Source: Winslowiella toletana
GTDB lineage: Bacteria > Pseudomonadota > Gammaproteobacteria > Enterobacterales > Enterobacteriaceae
DNA length: 64,000 nt
Reading direction: 5' to 3'
Assembly: GCF_017875465.1 (NCBI RefSeq)
Contig: NZ_JAGGMQ010000001.1
Coordinates: 868,001-932,000, forward strand
This document shows, piece after piece, positions 53,470 through 63,896 of this stretch. Position 1 is the stretch's first letter. The number at the start of each line of letters is the position of its first letter. The position numbers were made by a program, and so were the translations under genes. Below the pieces are notes generated by a model. The model made no database searches. It worked only from the letters and a program-made list of their open reading frames with translations, and was not told the origin of the DNA.

Positions 53470-53490
53470 GGGCGGCGTTTTCGCCGCCCG
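53470..53490. repeat. REP-like palindrome between convergent yfbR and yfbS
   Basis: GGGCGGCGTTTTCGCCGCCCG sits in the 36-bp gap between two convergent genes. It is a single copy of the family at 3921-4032 and probably also serves as the shared 3' hairpin, as no other terminator is visible in the gap. Confidence 0.82.
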
Positions 53491-53499
53491 CCTTCTTAA

Positions 53500-55335
53500 T
53501 CAAAACGGAAACAGCAGCGGCACCAGCAACACGCTTACCACCAGCACCAGCAGCGTAAAAGGCACGCCAATTTTAACAAAATCGCTAAAACGGTAGCCGC
53601 CTGGCGCCATCACCAGCGTATTCACCGGCGAGGATACCGGGGTCATAAAGGCGGCCGACGCAGCGATGGCGATAATCATGGTAAACGGATAAGGCGACAG
53701 CGCCATCTGGTGCGCGGCGGCAATACCAATTGGCGCCATCAGTACCGCCGTGGCGGTATTGGAGATAAACAGCCCGATGGTGGCGCAGAGTATAAACAGA
53801 CAGATCAGCATAATATGCGGGCCGCTGCCGCCTGCAATATCCATTAACCCCTGCACGATTAGCGCCACGCCGCCGGTTTTCTGCAGCGCAATGGCAAACG
53901 GCATCATACCGACAATCAGAATAATGCCCGGCCAGTGGATAGCGCGCAGCGCACTCTCCATATCGATACAGCGAAAGCGTCCCATCAGCAGGCAGGCAAT
54001 CAGCGCAGCAATCGGATTGGGGATCGACTCTGTCAGCATCATCGCCACCATCAGCGCCAGACAGAACAGCGCATGGGGCGCCTGACTGCTGGCCGGTGCC
54101 ATATCGTCGACTTCTGCTGGCAGATTCAGCACAATAAAATCACGCTTCTGCTGCTGTAACTGCATAATCAGTTTCCAGTCGCCAATCACCAGCAAGATAT
54201 CGCCCAGCTCCAGCGTCTCATCGACCAGCGAACCGTCCAGCACCTCGCCGCGACGACGAATACCCACCACGCTGACGCCATAGCGGCTGCGGAACGCCAG
54301 CTCGCGCAGAGTTTTGCCTGGCAATTCTGAATCCGGTATCAGCGAGACTTCGGCCATACCGACATCGCGCGCGCGATCGGAAAAATAGTCACCACGTAAC
54401 ACCAGCGGCTCCAGCAGCTGTTCGGCGCAGAACTCGCGCAGATCGATATAGGCAGCGGACATATCAATCAGCAGTACATCACGCGCGCGGAACTCGGTGC
54501 TGCCGGTAACCGCCACCATCACCCGGCGGAATTTATGCCAGCGCTCCAGCCCCACCACATTGGCGCCGTAGCGCTCGCGCAGTTGCAGATCGTCAAGCCG
54601 GTGCCCGATCAGCGGGGAACCGACACGAACCGACAGGCGTCGCGCGCGTCCGGTAAGTTTGTAATCCCGGATCAGATCGCGGAAGGTGCGACGATGACGG
54701 GCGGCGCTCTGCTGATGCTGTTCCGACGGCAGTACCAGCCACCAGCGCGCCACCAGCATATACGCCACACCCAGCAGTAAAACCACCAGCCCAATCGGCG
54801 TAACGGCAAAAAAGCCAAAACCCGGCAAACCTTCGCGCTGAAGCTCGCTGTTAACTACCAGGTTGGGCGGCGTCGCCACCAGCGTCATCATGCCGCTAAT
54901 TAAACCAGCAAAGCTTAGCGGCATCATCAGGCGTCCTGGCGCAGCGCCCATTTTCGCCGCCACACTCAGCACCACCGGGATAAAAATTGCCACCACGCCG
55001 GTGGAACTCATAAACGCTCCCAGTCCGGCGACGGTAAACATCAGCAGGATCAGCATTTTACTTTCACTGCTGCCCGCCATTCTAACCAGCCACTCCCCCA
55101 TCTGCACCGCCACCCCGGTGCGCACCAGTCCCTCACCAATCACAAACAGCGCAGCAATCAGAATCACATTGGGATCGCTAAAACCGGCGGTAGCTTCCTG
55201 CAGCGTCAGGGTGCCACTCAGCACAAACACGATAATCACCAGCAGCGCCACCACATCCATGCGCAATTTGCCGCTGACAAACAGCAGGATGGTGACGATC
55301 AACAGCGCAAGCACCCAGATAAGTTGGTTATTCAC
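53500..55335 (-). CDS. yfbS: Putative SLC13/DASS-family transporter YfbS
   Basis: A 611-aa inner-membrane transporter (E. coli YfbS 610 aa). Around five helices, two cytoplasmic RCK_C/TrkA-C-like domains (about 205-290, 295-375) in the middle ([23 protein letters not shown] and [21 protein letters not shown]), then about six more helices. The transporter halves show the DASS repeats GVVAIFIPV and [16 protein letters not shown]. The substrate is unknown; family members move sulfate or dicarboxylates. Confidence 0.92.
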   Translation of the reverse strand: MNNQLIWVLALLIVTILLFVSGKLRMDVVALLVIIVFVLSGTLTLQEATAGFSDPNVILIAALFVIGEGLVRTGVAVQMGEWLVRMAGSSESKMLILLMFTVAGLGAFMSSTGVVAIFIPVVLSVAAKMGAAPGRLMMPLSFAGLISGMMTLVATPPNLVVNSELQREGLPGFGFFAVTPIGLVVLLLGVAYMLVARWWLVLPSEQHQQSAARHRRTFRDLIRDYKLTGRARRLSVRVGSPLIGHRLDDLQLRERYGANVVGLERWHKFRRVMVAVTGSTEFRARDVLLIDMSAAYIDLREFCAEQLLEPLVLRGDYFSDRARDVGMAEVSLIPDSELPGKTLRELAFRSRYGVSVVGIRRRGEVLDGSLVDETLELGDILLVIGDWKLIMQLQQQKRDFIVLNLPAEVDDMAPASSQAPHALFCLALMVAMMLTESIPNPIAALIACLLMGRFRCIDMESALRAIHWPGIILIVGMMPFAIALQKTGGVALIVQGLMDIAGGSGPHIMLICLFILCATIGLFISNTATAVLMAPIGIAAAHQMALSPYPFTMIIAIAASAAFMTPVSSPVNTLVMAPGGYRFSDFVKIGVPFTLLVLVVSVLLVPLLFPF

Positions 55336-55381
55336 TTCAATCTCTGCAATGGAGGGAGGTTATGCAGAGGATGCCATAAAA

Positions 55382-55405
55382 TTAACCCCGCTGGTGCGGG
55401 GTTAA
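55382..55405 (-). terminator. Intrinsic terminator after yfbT
   Basis: TTAACCCCGC (55382-55391) and GCGGGGTTAA (55396-55405) form a perfect 10-bp stem with a 4-nt loop. On the minus strand it is followed by TTTTAT. It lies 8 bases past the yfbT stop and ahead of yfbS. Confidence 0.85.
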
Positions 55406-55412
55406 ATCATGC

Positions 55413-56072
55413 TTAGTGCTTGCGGTAGACATCTACCGTGCCGTCAGCATTTTTGTTGATAATCAGCTCCTCCAGCGAGGCGAGCACCATATCGACATCT
55501 TCCAGACGCGGCGCATGCGCCGGTGGATTTACCGCAATCACATGACTGCCTGCAGCCAGACCGGAGAGAATACCGGCGCCAGCATCTTCCACTACCACAC
55601 ACTCTTCCGGCTCCAGTTCGAGCAGCTGCGCACCGAGCAGGTAGGCATCCGGCTCCGGTTTACCGCGCAGCACACGCTCAGCGGTAACAAACACTTCCGG
55701 TTCTGGTAAACCGGTGGCGGCACGGCGCGCAGAGGCCACCGGCACTGAACCCGAGGTGACAATCGCCCACGGGATCGCCAGCTCATCCAGCGTCGCCAGC
55801 AGCTGCTGCGCCCCCGGCAGCGCTACGATACCGTCAGTGTCTTCCGCTTCAATTTTTTCCAGTGCCAGAAACTCTTTCTGGATTTCGTCTTCAGACGCAC
55901 CAGCCATAAAGTGACGCAGTGAGGTAATCGCCTGTTTACCATGGATAAAATTCAGAATCTCTGCGGCATCAATTCCGTGTCTTTTGCCCCAGTTGCTCCA
56001 TGCGCGTTCGACAGCAGGTAATGAGTCAACCAGGGTGCCGTCTAAATCAAACAGAAAACCTTTACACTTCAC
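55413..56072 (-). CDS. hxpA: HAD-family hexitol/sugar phosphatase YfbT
   Basis: A 219-aa HAD phosphatase close to E. coli YfbT (HxpA). Motif I is FLFDLDGTLVDS, motif II the VTSGS segment, motif III the Lys in GKPEPDAYLLG, and motif IV VVVEDAGAG. The start is GTG 56072, giving VKCKGFLFDLDGT, with AAGGA 7 nt upstream. It is 13 bases past yfbU; a longer reading from 56120 would overlap yfbU by 35 bp. Confidence 0.93.
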   Translation of the reverse strand: MKCKGFLFDLDGTLVDSLPAVERAWSNWGKRHGIDAAEILNFIHGKQAITSLRHFMAGASEDEIQKEFLALEKIEAEDTDGIVALPGAQQLLATLDELAIPWAIVTSGSVPVASARRAATGLPEPEVFVTAERVLRGKPEPDAYLLGAQLLELEPEECVVVEDAGAGILSGLAAGSHVIAVNPPAHAPRLEDVDMVLASLEELIINKNADGTVDVYRKH

Positions 56073-56085
56073 TTGCGTTTCCTTC

Positions 56086-56580
56086 TCAGGCGTTAATGAT
56101 TTGCGCGATCTCGTTCGCACTCAGATGGTACTGACGAGGACAAGTTTGCCATACCGTCAGCATACGATGGTATTTTTCCCACATCGGGGTTTGTGCATTA
56201 AAGCCATGGGTGCCGGAATCAAACTGGGTATAGCGCCCTTCGACGTTGACCATAAAACGCACATAGCCGAGATAACGCGCTTCTGTCGCCGCATCAAAAC
56301 CGAGGAAAGCGAGACGACGCTCTTCCAGCTCGCGACTGTCTTTCAGATTGGTCCAGGAAACATGCATCGCGTGATGCATTTCCATAATATTGATAATGGT
56401 GCGACACACCTCTTCGCTCAGTTCACCGAACTCGCGATCCAGCTCGCGCATCTGCAAACCGTATCCACGCTCAACAATCGTCTGCTGGCGGCGATAGCGC
56501 TCGCCATTATCAGGATCGAGCATGGTCATCATCTTGTACTGATTGGAGAGGATCAAACGCTGGGCATTGGTCATTTCCAT
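56086..56580 (-). CDS. yfbU: Conserved protein YfbU
   Basis: A 164-aa all-helical protein of the YfbU family, the same length as in E. coli and nearly identical ([18 protein letters not shown]). In E. coli it has been linked with cell-death phenotypes, but its activity is not known. ATG 56580 has AGGAG 6 nt upstream; the longer reading from 56643 runs through non-conserved sequence. It is followed closely by yfbT. Confidence 0.95.
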   Translation of the reverse strand: MEMTNAQRLILSNQYKMMTMLDPDNGERYRRQQTIVERGYGLQMRELDREFGELSEEVCRTIINIMEMHHAMHVSWTNLKDSRELEERRLAFLGFDAATEARYLGYVRFMVNVEGRYTQFDSGTHGFNAQTPMWEKYHRMLTVWQTCPRQYHLSANEIAQIINA

Positions 56581-56690
56581 TTTTAACTCCTGTGTCACCG
56601 GGGACAGTAGTAAATTTATGAGAGATGACCAAGGATCGCACAACGGAGAAAAACGCGGTATCGCAAGCCGATGCTTCTTTGATTTGGCGC

Positions 56691-56724
56691 GGGGTTTCCA
56701 CCTTTTTTTAACGGTGGAGACCCC
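56691..56724. other. Hairpin after yfbV
   Basis: GGGGTTTCCACC (56691-56702) pairs with GGTGGAGACCCC (56713-56724) with one G-U-type mismatch and a 10-nt loop that contains a run of seven T. It lies 10 bases past the yfbV stop on the minus strand. No U-run follows the stem in that direction, so terminator activity is uncertain. Confidence 0.55.
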
Positions 56725-56733
56725 TGCTGCAGC

Positions 56734-57186
56734 TCAAAGATCGTCAAGAAAGGTTTTGTCGAGCTGCTTAAAAGCACGTTTCAGCACTTCAGCCAGCGAC
56801 TGATAGGTGGGTTTACCTTCGACCGGCGCAATCGCCTGCCCGGCTTCCTGTAATTTGCTGCGCACTTCATGAAACCAGTTCAGCAGGGTTGGCGGCAATG
56901 GCGTTACGGAGCGTTTACCGAGCCACCATAGTCCCTGCATAGGCAGGGTACAGGCGAACAGCGCCGTCGCCACCGCCGGGCCAAGCTGGCCACCGAGTGC
57001 GATTTGCCAGGTCAGGGTAAACACCGCCAGTGCAGGCATAAAGCGAATCGCAAAGCGCGTTGCCCGGCTGATACGGTTTTCCGGAAACACTGGCGCCAGA
57101 CGCTTATCAGCAGGCCATGTTTTCATATAGTGCTGGCCTAGCTGGAACACCTTGAACCAGCTGACGGACTCGGATTGATTAGCCAT
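56734..57186 (-). CDS. yfbV: UPF0208 membrane protein YfbV
   Basis: A 150-aa inner-membrane protein (E. coli 151 aa). Two membrane segments lie near 45-65 and 70-90 ([40 protein letters not shown]), and a soluble tail ends with the highly conserved [13 protein letters not shown]. In E. coli it is known to affect insulation of the Ter macrodomain. ATG 57186 is chosen by homology and GAGG 6 nt upstream. It is divergent from ackA. Confidence 0.94.
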   Translation of the reverse strand: MANQSESVSWFKVFQLGQHYMKTWPADKRLAPVFPENRISRATRFAIRFMPALAVFTLTWQIALGGQLGPAVATALFACTLPMQGLWWLGKRSVTPLPPTLLNWFHEVRSKLQEAGQAIAPVEGKPTYQSLAEVLKRAFKQLDKTFLDDL

Positions 57187-57526
57187 GGCAAACCTCAACT
57201 TCATCGATAAAGTTTAAAAAAATCACGTAACCAAACAACTTTACATTACACACTTCAAAATATTTTGTCTTTAAGAGTGACTGTCAGGTATTCTGAGCGC
57301 GAATTTTCGCACCCTGGATAGTGAGCAATCCATGTCTGCCGATGGCAAAGCCATCATTAGTTAAGCCCGATTTCAAAAAAAATTGCAAAATCACCAAGTT
57401 TTTTTAACGGGACAGCCCTTCTTTTCCCGTCAATATGATTTTAATCATTAATCTACCAGCTTTCATGCGCTACGCTGATAGTCTGATCGAGTTTATTTTA
57501 GCCACTTTTAATCAATAGGTACTTCC
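57187..57526. promoter_or_regulatory. Control region between yfbV and ackA
   Basis: This 340-bp gap serves divergent genes. A possible sigma70 promoter facing ackA has TTGTCT (57265-57270), an 18-bp spacer and TATTCT (57289-57294). The following 200 bases, a possible long leader, are AT-rich with no other reading frame or strong hairpin that I can support. Confidence 0.45.
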
Positions 57527-58729
57527 ATGTCGAGTAAGTTAGTACTGGTTCTGAACTGCGGTAGTTCTTCCCTGAAATTTGCTATTCTCAACCCGGCAGA
57601 CGGCGAAGAGTATTTGTCTGGCCTCGCCGAATGTTTCCACCTGCCTGAAGCACGTATCAAGTGGAAAATGGACGGCGCTAAACAAGAAGCGGCTCTGGGA
57701 GCGGGTGCAGCACATAGCGAAGCACTCAACTTCATGGTTAAAACTATTCTGGCACAAAAACCTGAGCTTTCTGCACAAATTGCTGCAATTGGTCATCGCA
57801 TCGTTCATGGCGGCGAAAAACTGACGCAATCTGTCGTCATTACTGACGCTGTGGTTCAGGGCATCAAAGACGCTTCTTCTTTTGCACCGCTGCATAACCC
57901 GGCGCATCTGATTGGTATCGACGAAGCGATGAAAAACTTCCCGCACCTCTCTGATAAGAATGTCGCAGTTTTTGATACGGCTTTCCATCAGACTATGCCG
58001 GAAGAGTCGTACCTTTACGCCCTGCCGTACAAACTATACAAAGAGCATGGCGTACGTCGCTACGGCGCACACGGCACCAGCCACTACTATGTGTCACACG
58101 AAGCAGCCAAAATGCTGAACAAGCCGATTGAAGAGCTGAACGTGATCACCTGCCACCTCGGTAACGGCGGTTCGGTTTCTGCTATTCGCAACGGCGTATG
58201 TGTGGACACCTCAATGGGTCTGACGCCGCTGGAAGGTCTGGTGATGGGTACCCGCAGTGGCGATATCGATCCGGCGATTATCTTCTTCCTGCATGATACG
58301 CTGGGTATGAGCGTGGATGCGATCAACAAGCTGCTGACCAAAGAGTCTGGCCTGCTGGGCCTGACTGAAGTCACCAGCGACTGCCGTTATGTCGAAGATA
58401 ACTACACCACCAAAGAAGATGCTAAACGTGCAATGGACGTATTCTGCCACCGCCTGGCAAAATATATCGGTTCTTACAGCGCACTGATGGATGGTCGTCT
58501 TGATGCGGTGGTATTCACCGGTGGTATCGGTGAAAATGCCGCGATGGTGCGTGAACTGTCACTGGCGAAACTGGCGCTGCTGGGCTTCGAAGTCGATCAT
58601 GAACGCAACCTGGCCGCACGCTTTGGCAAATCCGGCTTTATCCATAAAGAGGGCACCCGCCCTGCGGTGGTGATCCCAACCAACGAAGAGTGGGTCATCG
58701 CTCAGGACGCCGCGCGTCTGACTGCTTAA
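57527..58729 (+). CDS. ackA: Acetate kinase
   Basis: A 400-aa acetate and sugar kinase/hsc70/actin-fold enzyme that makes ATP and acetate from acetyl phosphate. Active-site blocks are present: [57 protein letters not shown] and FTGGIGEN. Length equals the E. coli enzyme. It forms an operon with pta, 69 bp downstream. Confidence 0.98.
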   Translation: MSSKLVLVLNCGSSSLKFAILNPADGEEYLSGLAECFHLPEARIKWKMDGAKQEAALGAGAAHSEALNFMVKTILAQKPELSAQIAAIGHRIVHGGEKLTQSVVITDAVVQGIKDASSFAPLHNPAHLIGIDEAMKNFPHLSDKNVAVFDTAFHQTMPEESYLYALPYKLYKEHGVRRYGAHGTSHYYVSHEAAKMLNKPIEELNVITCHLGNGGSVSAIRNGVCVDTSMGLTPLEGLVMGTRSGDIDPAIIFFLHDTLGMSVDAINKLLTKESGLLGLTEVTSDCRYVEDNYTTKEDAKRAMDVFCHRLAKYIGSYSALMDGRLDAVVFTGGIGENAAMVRELSLAKLALLGFEVDHERNLAARFGKSGFIHKEGTRPAVVIPTNEEWVIAQDAARLTA

Positions 58730-58737
58730 TGCTTCTC

Positions 58738-58761
58738 CTCCGTCAGCCCAGGCTGACGGAG
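58738..58761 (+). other. Hairpin in the ackA-pta spacer
   Basis: CTCCGTCAGCC (58738-58748) and GGCTGACGGAG (58751-58761) are perfect complements separated by CA, giving about a 10-bp stem. TTGTTTTG follows. It could attenuate transcription into pta or protect ackA mRNA; pta has its own GAGAGG site further on. Confidence 0.65.
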
Positions 58762-58798
58762 TTGTTTTGAACACCACGCAACACCTGAGAGGTTAACC

Positions 58799-60943
58799 GT
58801 GTCACGTACTATTATGTTGATTCCAACCGGCACCAGCGTCGGCCTGACCAGCGTCAGCCTTGGCGTTATCCGCGCGATGGAACGTAAGGGCGTTCGTCTC
58901 AGCGTCTTTAAACCTATCGCGCAGCCGCGCACCGGTGGCAATGCACCAGACCAGACCACCACCATTATCCGCCGCAACTCCTCTATCCCGGCAGCCGAAC
59001 CGCTGCAGATGTCACGTGTGGAATCCCTGCTGGGCTCGAACCAGCAAGACGTGCTGATGGAAGAGATCATTGCCCGCTATCATGAAAATACTAAAGATGC
59101 GGAAGTGGTACTGGTTGAAGGTTTAGTGCCAACGCGTAAACATCAGTTCGCCAGCGCGCTGAACTATGAAATCGCTAAAACCCTGAATGCGGAAATTGTG
59201 TTTGTTACCGCACTGGGTAACGATTCACCTGCTCAACTGAAAGAGCGTATCGAACTGACGCAAAGCAGCTTTGGCGGCAGCAAAAACAAAAGTATTACCG
59301 GCGTGATCATCAACAAACTGAATGCACCGGTCGATGAGCAGGGTCGCACCCGCCCCGATCTGTCAGAAATTTTTGATGACTCCAACAAAGCCAGCGTCGC
59401 GAATATCGATCCCAAGCAGCTGTTTGCCAACAGCCCGCTGCCAATTCTTGGCTGCGTGCCATGGAGCTTTGAGCTGATTGCTACCCGCGCTATTGATATG
59501 TGCCGCCATCTGAATGCGCGCATTATCAATGAAGGGGATATCAACACCCGCCGTGTAAAATCAGTGACCTTCTGCGCCCGCAGCATTCCGCATATGCTGG
59601 AACATTTCCGCCCGGGTTCACTGCTGGTGACCTCGGCGGATCGTCCGGACGTGCTGGTTGCCGCCTGTCTGGCGGCGATGAACGGCGTGGAGATCGGCGC
59701 GATTCTGCTGACCGGCGGTTATGAGATTGACGACCGTATTAATAAACTCTGTGAGCGCGCGTTCCAGACCGGTTTACCGGTATTTATGGTGAATACCAAT
59801 ACCTGGCAGACCTCACTGAGCCTGCAAAGCTTTAACCTGGAAGTGCCGAGCGACGACACTCAGCGTATCGAGCGCGTGCAGGAGTATGTTGCCAGCCATA
59901 TCGATGCCGACTGGATTGAATCTCTGACCGCCGCTTCCGAGCGCAGCCGTCGCCTGTCGCCACCAGCCTTCCGCTATCAGCTGACCGAGCTGGCGCGTAA
60001 AGCCGGTAAACGCATTGTGCTGCCGGAAGGTGAAGAGCCGCGTACCGTGAAAGCCGCCGCGATCTGTGCGGAACGTGGTATCGCCCACTGCGTGCTGCTG
60101 GGTAATCCGGAAGAGATTCAGCGTGTCGCCACCCTGCAGGGTGTCGAACTGGGCGTCGGCATCGATATCGTCGATCCGGAAGCGGTGCGTGAAAATTACG
60201 TTGCCCGCCTGGTCGAGCTGCGTAAGAGCAAAGGGATGACCGAAGTGGTTGCCCGTGAGCAGCTGGAAGATAACGTTGTGCTGGGCACTCTGATGCTGGA
60301 GCAGAGCGAAGTTGATGGCCTGGTGTCAGGCGCTATCCACACCACCGCCAACACCATCCGTCCACCGCTGCAGCTGATCAAAACCGCGCCAAACAGTTCA
60401 CTGGTCTCTTCGGTGTTCTTTATGCTGCTGCCGGAACAGGTTCTGGTATATGGCGACTGCGCCATCAACCCGGATCCGACCTCTGAACAGCTGGCCGAGA
60501 TTGCGATCCAGTCTGCTGACTCCGCAGCGGCATTTGGTATCGATCCACGCGTTGCGATGATCTCGTACTCAACCGGCACCTCTGGCGCCGGTAGCGATGT
60601 GGAAAAAGTGCGTGAAGCCACGCGTATCGCACAGGAAAAACGCCCGGATCTGGTGATTGACGGTCCGTTGCAGTATGACGCGGCGATTATGGCGGATGTC
60701 GCCAAATCAAAAGCGCCAGACTCACCGGTTGCCGGTCGTGCTACGGTGTTTATCTTCCCGGACCTCAACACCGGTAACACCACTTATAAAGCGGTGCAGC
60801 GCTCTGCGGATCTGATCTCCATCGGTCCGATGTTGCAGGGTATGCGCAAACCGGTCAACGATCTGTCACGCGGCGCGCTGGTTGACGATATCGTCTATAC
60901 CATCGCTCTGACGGCGATTCAGTCTGCCCAGGCTGAAGGCTAA
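58799..60943 (+). CDS. pta: Phosphate acetyltransferase
   Basis: A 714-aa enzyme interconverting acetyl-CoA and acetyl phosphate. N-terminal AAA-like domain ([16 protein letters not shown] near residue 10), DRTGG regulatory domain (about 215-330), and C-terminal PTA_PTB catalytic domain (about 385-714) with [17 protein letters not shown] and [11 protein letters not shown]. The length matches enterobacterial class II Pta. The start is GTG 58799 with GAGAGG upstream. It ends at a strong terminator. Confidence 0.98.
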   Translation: MSRTIMLIPTGTSVGLTSVSLGVIRAMERKGVRLSVFKPIAQPRTGGNAPDQTTTIIRRNSSIPAAEPLQMSRVESLLGSNQQDVLMEEIIARYHENTKDAEVVLVEGLVPTRKHQFASALNYEIAKTLNAEIVFVTALGNDSPAQLKERIELTQSSFGGSKNKSITGVIINKLNAPVDEQGRTRPDLSEIFDDSNKASVANIDPKQLFANSPLPILGCVPWSFELIATRAIDMCRHLNARIINEGDINTRRVKSVTFCARSIPHMLEHFRPGSLLVTSADRPDVLVAACLAAMNGVEIGAILLTGGYEIDDRINKLCERAFQTGLPVFMVNTNTWQTSLSLQSFNLEVPSDDTQRIERVQEYVASHIDADWIESLTAASERSRRLSPPAFRYQLTELARKAGKRIVLPEGEEPRTVKAAAICAERGIAHCVLLGNPEEIQRVATLQGVELGVGIDIVDPEAVRENYVARLVELRKSKGMTEVVAREQLEDNVVLGTLMLEQSEVDGLVSGAIHTTANTIRPPLQLIKTAPNSSLVSSVFFMLLPEQVLVYGDCAINPDPTSEQLAEIAIQSADSAAAFGIDPRVAMISYSTGTSGAGSDVEKVREATRIAQEKRPDLVIDGPLQYDAAIMADVAKSKAPDSPVAGRATVFIFPDLNTGNTTYKAVQRSADLISIGPMLQGMRKPVNDLSRGALVDDIVYTIALTAIQSAQAEG

Positions 60944-60952
60944 GTTGTAAAA

Positions 60953-60981
60953 AAACCGCCTGCGGCGCCGCAGGCGGTTTT
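60953..60981. terminator. Intrinsic terminator after pta
   Basis: ACCGCCTGC and GCAGGCGGT form a perfect stem (60955-60978) around GGCGCC, with an A-run before and TTTTATT after. It ends the ackA-pta transcript and works in both directions, so it may also serve the small peptide gene that ends at 61007. Confidence 0.92.
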
Positions 60982-61006
60982 ATTCGTTATTCCTGTCCTG
61001 GCGTAG

Positions 61007-61192
61007 TTATGCTTTATGCTCGCTCTGCCCTAACTTACAAATCGCTTTCCCCACCGGATTGGGCACATTGTCACAAAGTTTAATACAGATTTCAGCAGCA
61101 ATTGTCGGTAACACCATACAGGCAAGTGCATTGCCGGTACCTGCCAGTCCACTGATTCCCAACAGCATTAGTGCAATTATTTTTCTGTTCAT
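61007..61192 (-). CDS. Small secreted four-cysteine peptide, copy A
   Basis: A 61-aa precursor. Residues 1-24 are a clear Sec signal peptide (basic MNRK, hydrophobic core, cleavage after NALA). The predicted mature peptide is 37 aa, with cysteines at mature positions 1, 12, 16 and 28, i.e. C-x10-C-x3-C-x11-C, and ends C-K-L-G plus seven residues. AAGGA lies 8 nt before ATG 61192. Its neighbour at 61314-61499 has the same precursor length, signal length and cysteine spacing. I do not recognise the family; function unknown. Confidence 0.8.
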   Translation of the reverse strand: MNRKIIALMLLGISGLAGTGNALACMVLPTIAAEICIKLCDNVPNPVGKAICKLGQSEHKA

Positions 61193-61278
61193 AATGTTTA
61201 TCCTTGGCTGATGTAAAATGAAAAATAAAAATACTTATCGTTATTATGATTGACGACATATAAATCGCCCACAAATAC

Positions 61279-61307
61279 CCCGACGCAAGGGCAGACCTTA
61301 CGTCGGG
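61279..61307. terminator. Hairpin between the two four-cysteine peptide genes
   Basis: CCCGACGCAAGG (61279-61290) pairs with CCTTACGTCGGG (61296-61307) with one mismatch and a 5-nt loop. It lies 7 bases past the stop of copy B on the minus strand, followed by GTATTTGTG. It probably ends or attenuates that transcript before copy A. Confidence 0.6.
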
Positions 61308-61313
61308 TAAATT

Positions 61314-61499
61314 TTATTGATGTGAGGGTTTACTACCCAACTCGCAAATAAAGCGGGAAATATCCGACGTATTATATTTACAGTGTTCGTGGCAGTAATC
61401 CGCCGCATGAGGCCAGGTCAGATTACATGCATAAGCGCTGCTGAAGCTGGCTGCGCCGGCCATCAGTACCAGAAAAAGGCCGATAATTTTGCGTGTCAT
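61314..61499 (-). CDS. Small secreted four-cysteine peptide, copy B
   Basis: A 61-aa precursor with a 24-aa Sec signal (MTRKIIG..., cleavage after SAYA) and a predicted 37-aa mature peptide. Cysteines stand at mature positions 1, 12, 16 and 28, exactly as in copy A, and the tail begins C-E-L-G. Outside cysteines only A8-A9, I27, L30 and G31 plus a few others are shared, so the pair is old or fast-evolving. ATG 61499 is favoured, with AGGG 9 nt upstream; an ATG at 61508 is too close to that site. No known family is recognised. Confidence 0.8.
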   Translation of the reverse strand: MTRKIIGLFLVLMAGAASFSSAYACNLTWPHAADYCHEHCKYNTSDISRFICELGSKPSHQ

Positions 61500-61681
61500 A
61501 TTTATCATCCCTATAATATTAAATATTGTGAATACCACTATCCCTACCACGCAACCATAATCCAGCCTTTATATGCTGGCAATATTTAGTTAATTAAAAA
61601 AGAGGGTTATTGATAAACGATTGAGCGAGGGAAGTAACGTTATTTAATTTACAATTATCAGGATAATAATATTACCCGACC

Positions 61682-61704
61682 TTATCCCTCCAGCGGAGGG
61701 ATAA
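61682..61704 (-). other. Hairpin after yfcD
   Basis: TTATCCCTCC (61682-61691) and GGAGGGATAA (61695-61704) are perfect 10-bp arms with a 3-nt loop, 12 bases past the yfcD stop. No U-run follows on the minus strand, but it is the only candidate terminator. The rest of the 216-bp gap up to copy B is AT-rich and should hold that gene's promoter. Confidence 0.6.
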
Positions 61705-61715
61705 AGCCTGCGCGG

Positions 61716-62237
61716 CTAGTTTTGCTCTTTATTACGGCTGAGCCATAATGCGAGCGCTTTCAGTGAATCCGGGGTGAACTCATCACAGCGGCTGGTGATC
61801 TCTTCCGGCGTCATCCAGAAGATCTCCGCCACTTCTTCTTCCTGCATGGCAAAGGGGCCATGAGAAACACAACTGAACAGCCCGCCCCAGACGCGACAAT
61901 GGCTATCTTCGAAATAGAACAGACCATGCTCGGCAAAAGGCACATCAGCGATGCCAAGCTCCTCTTCTGCTTCACGACGTGCAGACTCCAGCAGTACTTC
62001 GCCACTCTGCACCACACCACCGGCGGTAGCATCCAGCATCCCCGGCATAAAATCTTTGCTTTCGGTACGGCGCTGCACCAGTATTTTACCCATACCATCG
62101 TGAACCACGATGTAGGTCGCACGATGACGCAAACATTGTGCACGCATCTGAGCCCGACTTGACTGGGCAATAACCTCGTTATCTTCGTTAACGATATCGA
62201 CCCACTCTGTTCCGGCAGCCTGACTTTGCTCCACCAT
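61716..62237 (-). CDS. yfcD: Nudix hydrolase YfcD
   Basis: A 173-aa Nudix protein. The Nudix box is perfect: G-x5-E-x7-REAEEELGI within [17 protein letters not shown]. The flanking [14 protein letters not shown] and [18 protein letters not shown] match E. coli YfcD. Its substrate is not established. ATG 62237 has AAGGG 6 nt upstream; a reading from 62384 overlaps yfcF and is rejected. In E. coli yfcC lies between pta and yfcD; it is absent here. Confidence 0.94.
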   Translation of the reverse strand: MVEQSQAAGTEWVDIVNEDNEVIAQSSRAQMRAQCLRHRATYIVVHDGMGKILVQRRTESKDFMPGMLDATAGGVVQSGEVLLESARREAEEELGIADVPFAEHGLFYFEDSHCRVWGGLFSCVSHGPFAMQEEEVAEIFWMTPEEITSRCDEFTPDSLKALALWLSRNKEQN

Positions 62238-62337
62238 CAGTAACCCTTTTCTGTTCTGCGCATTGTTGCGCGTATCATTGTCGCAACCGCCTAAAATAAT
62301 GGCTAATCTTTCCGGACGCAATATGCGATGCACTGAG

Positions 62338-63024
<687 letters not shown>

Positions 63025-63108
63025 TCACACCTGTTTACCGATTTTTAGCCCGGAAGGCAATCAGCATTAAGGTGAATTTTCAGCGTCTGCAAGCCGCACA
63101 AACGCGCC

Positions 63109-63137
63109 TTTAAACCCGCGGATAATTGCTCTATATT
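63109..63137 (+). promoter_or_regulatory. Putative sigma70 promoter of yfcG
   Basis: TTTAAA (63109-63114), a 17-bp spacer and TATATT (63132-63137) make a fair sigma70 promoter, 45 bases before the yfcG start. It lies in the 202-bp yfcF-yfcG divergent gap. Confidence 0.45.
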
Positions 63138-63181
63138 GCTGAAGAAAGAACCGTTAACGTCTGATTTTATTCGGAGTGAAT

Positions 63182-63808
63182 ATGATTGACCTCTATTATG
63201 CCGGCACGCCTAATGGCCACAAAATCACCCTTTTTCTTGAAGAAGCGGGCCTGCCTTACCAGCTTCATCGGGTGAATATTGGCAAAGGCGAGCAGTTTAC
63301 GCCCGAATTTCTGGCTATCGCCCCAAACAACAAAATACCGGCCATCGTCGATCATCAGCCGGTTGATGGCGGCGCCCCGATTAATCTGTTTGAATCCGGC
63401 GCGATTTTGCTCTATCTCGCCGAGAAAAGCGGCAAGTTCCTCAGCGCCGAACTGCGTGAACGCACCGCCACCCTGCAATGGTTATTCTGGCAGATGGGCG
63501 GCTTTGGTCCGATGCTCGGTCAGAACCACCATTTCAACCATTTCGCACCACAACCGGTACCTTACGCGATTGAACGTTTCCAGGTTGAGACACAGCGCCT
63601 GTATGGCGTACTGAACAGCCAGCTGGAGAAAAAGCCGTGGATCGCCGGAGAACACTACAGCATCGCGGATATGGCTATCTGGCCATGGGTTAACTCGCAC
63701 GAGCGCCAGCGCATCGATCTGGCGGACTATACGGCGGTTCGCAACTGGTTTGAGCGCATCCGCATCCGTCCGGCGACACAGCGCGCACTGGCGCTTGCCC
63801 GGATTTAA
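63182..63808 (+). CDS. yfcG: Disulfide-bond oxidoreductase YfcG
   Basis: A 208-aa GST-fold protein of the Nu class. MIDLYYAGTPNGHKITLF keeps the active-site T9 and N11 seen in E. coli YfcG, and NNKIPAIVD and FESGAILLYLAEKSG make the glutathione sites. E. coli YfcG has glutathione-dependent disulfide reductase activity rather than simple transferase activity. ATG 63182 has GGAG 5 nt upstream; GTG 63176 is less likely. It is about 7 residues shorter at the C-terminus than the E. coli protein. Confidence 0.95.
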   Translation: MIDLYYAGTPNGHKITLFLEEAGLPYQLHRVNIGKGEQFTPEFLAIAPNNKIPAIVDHQPVDGGAPINLFESGAILLYLAEKSGKFLSAELRERTATLQWLFWQMGGFGPMLGQNHHFNHFAPQPVPYAIERFQVETQRLYGVLNSQLEKKPWIAGEHYSIADMAIWPWVNSHERQRIDLADYTAVRNWFERIRIRPATQRALALARI

Positions 63809-63896
63809 TAGCCATCTCTGACGAATATCACACTCTTCTGGCGGTTCTCTTCTATGCTGAAAACATGCTGTCAAACAACGCATAAGGATATTCAGC

